A DNA stretch of 9,560 nucleotides. Source: an uncultured Pseudomonadota bacterium (GTDB lineage Bacteria > Pseudomonadota > Gammaproteobacteria > Burkholderiales > SG8-39). Within the stretch, counting starts at the first letter, position 1. Each line of letters opens with the position of its first letter. The stretch lies in the NCBI GenBank assembly GCA_903864555.1, contig CAIPGJ010001074.1:1-9560 (forward strand). The letters run 5' to 3'. Below the pieces are notes generated by a model. It searched no databases, was not told the origin of the DNA, and was given only the letters and a program-made list of their open reading frames with translations. This document shows positions 6,926 to 9,560 of the stretch, one piece after another. Made by a program: the position numbers and the translations under genes.

Positions 6926-6933
6926 CTCCTCCC
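6926..6933 (-). promoter_or_regulatory. Strong ribosome-binding site of fccA
   Basis: GGGAGGAG on the minus strand lies 6 bases before the fccA ATG at 6919. It is the best Shine-Dalgarno match in the sulfur cluster and rules out the longer open frame as the true start. Confidence 0.75.
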
Positions 6934-7010
6934 GTAAGTCGGAAATCTGTGTGCGAATTGTGGTTTGTGAGTCGTGGTCGGTGAATCTTGATTGGGGCGG
7001 GCAGTTTCCT

Positions 7011-7031
7011 TTGCGCACGGGAAAAGCGCAA
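7011..7031. promoter_or_regulatory. Inverted repeat TTGCGC-N9-GCGCAA between permease gene and fccA
   Basis: TTGCGC (7011-7016) and GCGCAA (7026-7031) are perfect 6-bp arms around a 9-bp spacer. The symmetry extends outward as CCTT/AAGG if one base bulges. The site lies in the 144-bp gap between the permease stop (7064) and the fccA start (6919), the longest gap in the cluster. It could be an operator for a second promoter at fccA, or an RNA hairpin that attenuates or processes the transcript. No T-run follows on the minus strand, so a standard intrinsic terminator is unlikely. Confidence 0.3.
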
Positions 7032-7063
7032 GGGCCACCTGGCACTATGGTTACAACCTGCCG

Positions 7064-8173
7064 TTATAAGCGTCGCTTCAGCCACTGCATCGCTATCCAC
7101 GAGCCAACAATGATACCGGTAACGGCGAGCAGCGATCCCAATGCCAGCGTCGACAGGCCGGACAGGCCCTGGCCGATGGTGCAGCCGACTGCGGTCACCC
7201 CGCCAAAGCCCATCAGCATGGCGCCGACCAGCTGGTTGCACAGGTCCTCCAGCGACGCGAAGCCTTCCCAGCGGAATCGTCGCGTCGCCACTGCTGCCGC
7301 CAGCGAGCCGAGCACCACGCCGGCTGCGCTGGTGATGCCGAAAGTCACGCGCAGGGACTTGTCGGTCCACAGCATCAGCAATTCCAGGCTGTAGGCTGTC
7401 GGCGCCACGAAACTCAGCGATTCCAGGGTGCGCGAATTGGTGGCGAAGTAGACGGTTTCCAGCGTCTCGCGGTTCTCCCCGTAACCCAGGTGACCCGTCA
7501 GATACCAGCCGCCGACGATCACCAGTCCCAGGATGACTGAGCTGGCCACCTGCAGGCGGTTTCTGCGAAAGCGTGCATCCCGGAACACGAAGGCCAGCAG
7601 CGCCAGGCTGATGGTGGCTGCTGCCACCATCAGCGCAGTGCTGGCCGGCAGGCCGGTGAGCCGGGCCAGCAGCACGGGCAGGCTGGCGCTGGCCAGCCCG
7701 AAGGCGGCGAGGTCGATGGACACCGGATCGAGGAGGGTGGCGCGCCACTGCCCGAACAGCCCCTTGAGGGTCATGTAGCCGGAGATGCCGACGAACACCA
7801 GTACCACCAGTGAGCGCAGGCTGCCGCCGCCCAGGCGGATCAGGTTCTTGTTGGCGCAGCCCCCGGCGAGGGTCATGCCGAAGCCGAAGCAGAGGCCACC
7901 GACGATGAGCGACAGCCAGGGCAGGGTGGGGCGCGGGTAGAGCGAGCGCGACAGATCGACCAGCCCGGACAGCTGCAACAGGCTCGCGCCGATGATGGCC
8001 ACGGCGACGGCCAGCATCCACATGCGCACGCGTCCCCAATGGCCCATGTTTACCACGTCGGAGATGGCGCCCATGATGCAGAAATTGCTTTTGTTGGCGA
8101 CCGCACCGAAGACCAGGGCGAGGACGAAGCCTCCCCAGGTGACCAGGGCCGCAGGATGGGCTATGTCTGTCAT
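7064..8173 (-). CDS. YeeE/YedE-family (TsuA-like) thiosulfate or sulfur-compound permease
   Basis: This 369-residue integral inner-membrane protein belongs to the YeeE/YedE (DUF395) family, whose characterised members (TsuA) take up thiosulfate through cysteines lining the pore. It has roughly nine hydrophobic helices and duplicated family motifs: NKSNFCIMGAISDVV (27-41), GFGMTLAGGCANKNLIRLG (97-115) and AVGCTIGQGLSGLSTL (328-343). Cys32, Cys106 and Cys331 lie in these motifs and are the candidates for the thiosulfate-relaying cysteines; Cys95 and Cys312 are also present. The start at 8173 is the first residue of the recognisable protein, though the ribosome-binding site is weak. The gene follows a TusA-family gene by 52 bp, the same pairing as TsuA with its TusA-like partner TsuB/YeeD. 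Transport direction and substrate here are inferred. Confidence 0.88.
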   Translation of the reverse strand: MTDIAHPAALVTWGGFVLALVFGAVANKSNFCIMGAISDVVNMGHWGRVRMWMLAVAVAIIGASLLQLSGLVDLSRSLYPRPTLPWLSLIVGGLCFGFGMTLAGGCANKNLIRLGGGSLRSLVVLVFVGISGYMTLKGLFGQWRATLLDPVSIDLAAFGLASASLPVLLARLTGLPASTALMVAAATISLALLAFVFRDARFRRNRLQVASSVILGLVIVGGWYLTGHLGYGENRETLETVYFATNSRTLESLSFVAPTAYSLELLMLWTDKSLRVTFGITSAAGVVLGSLAAAVATRRFRWEGFASLEDLCNQLVGAMLMGFGGVTAVGCTIGQGLSGLSTLALGSLLAVTGIIVGSWIAMQWLKRRL

Positions 8174-8225
8174 GGGTTCAGCCGGTGGGTGCTTGGGCCC
8201 TGTCCGGGAAGCCAGCCCGTGGCGT

Positions 8226-8453
8226 TCATGCCCGGCGCAGGTAGAACACGAACTTGCTGTTCTCGCTGGCGTGTTTGAGCAGGGCGTGGCCGCTGGCTTC
8301 GGCCAGCGTGGCCATGTCATCGATGGAGCCCGGATCGGTGGTGATGACCCGCAGCACTTCGCCGGACTGCATGCCGCCGAGCAGTTCCTGCACCCGCATG
8401 ACCGGGCCTGGGCAACTCATGCCCGAGGCGTCGAATTCCCTGTTGAATTCCAT
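8226..8453 (-). CDS. TusA-family sulfurtransferase / sulfur carrier protein
   Basis: TusA-like proteins carry persulfide sulfur on a conserved cysteine in the cytoplasm. In sulfur oxidisers they deliver it to oxidation or biosynthetic enzymes. The 75-residue product has the family's length and the CPxP motif as SCPGPV (14-19), with Cys15 as the expected carrier, followed by the TusA-like segments LLGGMQSGEVLRVITTDPGSIDDM (24-47, spanning the helix and beta strand). A GGAGA at 8458-8462 lies 4 bases before the ATG at 8453. It is the first gene of the sulfur cluster and stands next to the YeeE-type permease, so it may act like TsuB/YeeD in processing imported thiosulfate. I leave the symbol blank because TusA, TsuB/YeeD and Dsr-associated TusA paralogues cannot be told apart from this sequence alone. 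Confidence 0.9.
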   Translation of the reverse strand: MEFNREFDASGMSCPGPVMRVQELLGGMQSGEVLRVITTDPGSIDDMATLAEASGHALLKHASENSKFVFYLRRA

Positions 8454-8570
8454 GCTTTCTCCGTGTTCATGTGTCTGCCGGCTTCTGCGCCGGCGTCCAT
8501 TTTGGCCGGTGTCCGTTGCGCCTTCCGTTCAATGCCGGCGGGCCCGGTATTCTCGGGGATAGCGGGAGTG

Positions 8571-8596
8571 GATTCAATCCCGTGATTCAATTCCGT
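8571..8596. repeat. Tandem 13-bp direct repeat upstream of the sulfur cluster
   Basis: GATTCAATCCCGT (8571-8583) is followed directly by GATTCAATTCCGT (8584-8596), identical at 12 of 13 positions. It lies 118 bp upstream of the TusA start and 25 bp after the purT stop, in the 167-bp gap where the cluster promoter would lie. Direct repeats spaced near one helical turn are typical of response-regulator or activator sites. This role is inferred. Confidence 0.45.
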
Positions 8597-8620
8597 CTGT
8601 GTCACGGGGACAACAGCGGG

Positions 8621-9560
8621 TCAGCCCAGCCGGACTCCTTCCAGCACCAGGCGCGCAAGCTCCCGGGCCTTGGCGCGAGCCTCGTCCAGGTTGCTGCCGC
8701 GGGCCAGGGCCACGCCCATGCGGCGCTGGCCACGCACTTCGGGCTTGCCAAACAGGCGCAAGGCCGTGTCGGGCTGTTCCAGCGCCCGCTCGATGCCTTC
8801 GAAGCGGATGTCGGTGGAGTCGCCTTCCACCAGAATGGCGCAGGAGGCCGACGGGCCCTGCTGGCGGATGACCGGTATGGGCAGCCCCAGGATGGCGCGC
8901 GCATGCAGGGCGAACTCCGACAGGTCCTGCGAGATCAGCGTTACCAGGCCGGTGTCATGGGGACGTGGCGAGACTTCGCTGAACCAGACCTGGTCGCCCT
9001 TGACGAACAGTTCGACGCCGAAGAGGCCGCTGCCACCCAGGCTGCCGGTGACGGCGGCGGCGATGCGCTGCGACTCGGCCAGGGCGCCGGCGCCCATCGG
9101 CTGCGGCTGCCAGGATTCGCGGTAGTCGCCGTCGATCTGCAGGTGGCCGACCGGATCGCAGAAACTGGTCTTGCCCTGGTGGCGTACCGTCAGCAGGGTG
9201 ATTTCATAGTCGAAGTCGATGAAGCCTTCGACGATGACGTGGCCGGCACCGGCGCGTCCGCCGGCCTGGGCGTAGGCCCACGCGGGGGCGATGTCGGCAG
9301 CGGCCTTCACCACGCTCTGGCCCTTGCCGGAGGAACTCATCACCGGCTTCACCACGCAGGGCATGCCGAGCGCAGCGATGGCGGCGCGGTATTCCGCCTC
9401 GCTGCCGGCGAAGCGGTAGGGCGAGGTGGCCAGGCCCAGTTCCTCGGCGGCCAGGCGGCGGATGCCTTCGCGGTCCATGGTGAGGCGGGCCGCGCGCGCC
9501 GTCGGAATCACCGTCCAGCCTTCCTGCTCCAGTTCGATCAGCGTGGGTGTGGCGATGGCC
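8621..9560 (-). CDS. purT: Formate-dependent phosphoribosylglycinamide formyltransferase 2, PurT (N-terminus cut off by window edge)
   Basis: PurT is an ATP-grasp enzyme that formylates glycinamide ribonucleotide using formate and ATP, the folate-independent route for step three of purine synthesis in the cytoplasm. The 312 residues present match E. coli PurT along their whole length as I recall it. Hallmarks, numbered from the first complete codon, are [18 protein letters not shown] (27-44), [12 protein letters not shown] (71-82), [13 protein letters not shown] (100-112), [10 protein letters not shown] (143-152), GLFGVELFV (176-184), [12 protein letters not shown] (191-202) and [18 protein letters not shown] (269-286). 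The frame stays open to the window edge ([14 protein letters not shown]), so about 80 N-terminal residues are missing. A GTG at 9511 is internal, not a start. The gene ends 167 bp before the TusA gene on the same strand, with no clear terminator between them, so read-through is possible. Confidence 0.96.
   Translation of the reverse strand, partial: AIATPTLIELEQEGWTVIPTARAARLTMDREGIRRLAAEELGLATSPYRFAGSEAEYRAAIAALGMPCVVKPVMSSSGKGQSVVKAAADIAPAWAYAQAGGRAGAGHVIVEGFIDFDYEITLLTVRHQGKTSFCDPVGHLQIDGDYRESWQPQPMGAGALAESQRIAAAVTGSLGGSGLFGVELFVKGDQVWFSEVSPRPHDTGLVTLISQDLSEFALHARAILGLPIPVIRQQGPSASCAILVEGDSTDIRFEGIERALEQPDTALRLFGKPEVRGQRRMGVALARGSNLDEARAKARELARLVLEGVRLG

Noticed and set aside
6663..8039. 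A 458-codon minus-strand frame across the permease gene and fccA
   Set aside because: It is a shifted frame of the permease and cytochrome genes. The true frames show membrane helices and CANCH; this one is Arg/Pro/His-rich and unrecognisable.
8477..8494. GCCGGC-N6-GCCGGC dyad upstream of the TusA gene as a terminator or operator
   Set aside because: GCCGGC is self-complementary and GCCGG recurs several times nearby, so it is likely a base-composition effect; no T-run follows on the minus strand.
8417..8605. A 62-codon minus-strand frame between purT and the TusA gene
   Set aside because: It overlaps the TusA start by 37 bp in another frame, has no good ribosome-binding site and its product has no recognisable features. 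It could only be rescued by conservation in relatives.

Overview
The window looks like part of a high-GC betaproteobacterial chromosome, probably Rhodocyclales or Burkholderiales. This is inferred from a Bug/TctC-type solute receptor, a purT-type purine gene, Tat-exported sulfur-oxidation proteins and the strong GC bias; no rRNA or other firm taxonomic marker is present.

Layout: (1) 1-396, minus strand, is the N-terminal part of a periplasmic Bug/TctC-family carboxylate receptor. (2) 397-800 is a divergent intergenic region with a perfect 7-bp inverted repeat that may be an operator. (3) 801-4052, plus strand, is a 1083-residue single-chain biotin-dependent acyl-CoA carboxylase (biotin carboxylase, biotin carrier and complete carboxyltransferase in one polypeptide). 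(4) 4053-4469 separates convergent genes and holds a ~259-bp element with 30-bp terminal inverted repeats, probably a non-autonomous MITE-like element. (5) 4470-8453, all minus strand, is a sulfur-oxidation cluster. In transcription order it encodes a TusA-family sulfurtransferase, a YeeE/YedE (TsuA-like) thiosulfate or sulfane-sulfur permease, FccA monohaem cytochrome c, FccB sulfide dehydrogenase flavoprotein, SoxY and SoxZ. (6) 8621-9560, minus strand, is the C-terminal ~80% of PurT.

How the genes may work together: FccAB oxidises sulfide in the periplasm to zero-valent sulfur and passes electrons to the cytochrome subunit. SoxYZ normally carries sulfur covalently on the SoxY C-terminal cysteine. 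A YeeE permease beside a TusA-like protein resembles the known TsuA/TsuB thiosulfate-uptake pair. Their linkage without soxXA, soxB or soxCD in the window suggests that sulfane sulfur from FccAB is loaded onto SoxYZ, or that the module works with sox genes elsewhere. This linkage is inferred. Points worth a second look are the altered SoxY terminus (GGCAV rather than GGCGG), a lipobox in the FccB Tat signal, the MITE-like element, and a 13-bp tandem repeat upstream of the sulfur cluster.
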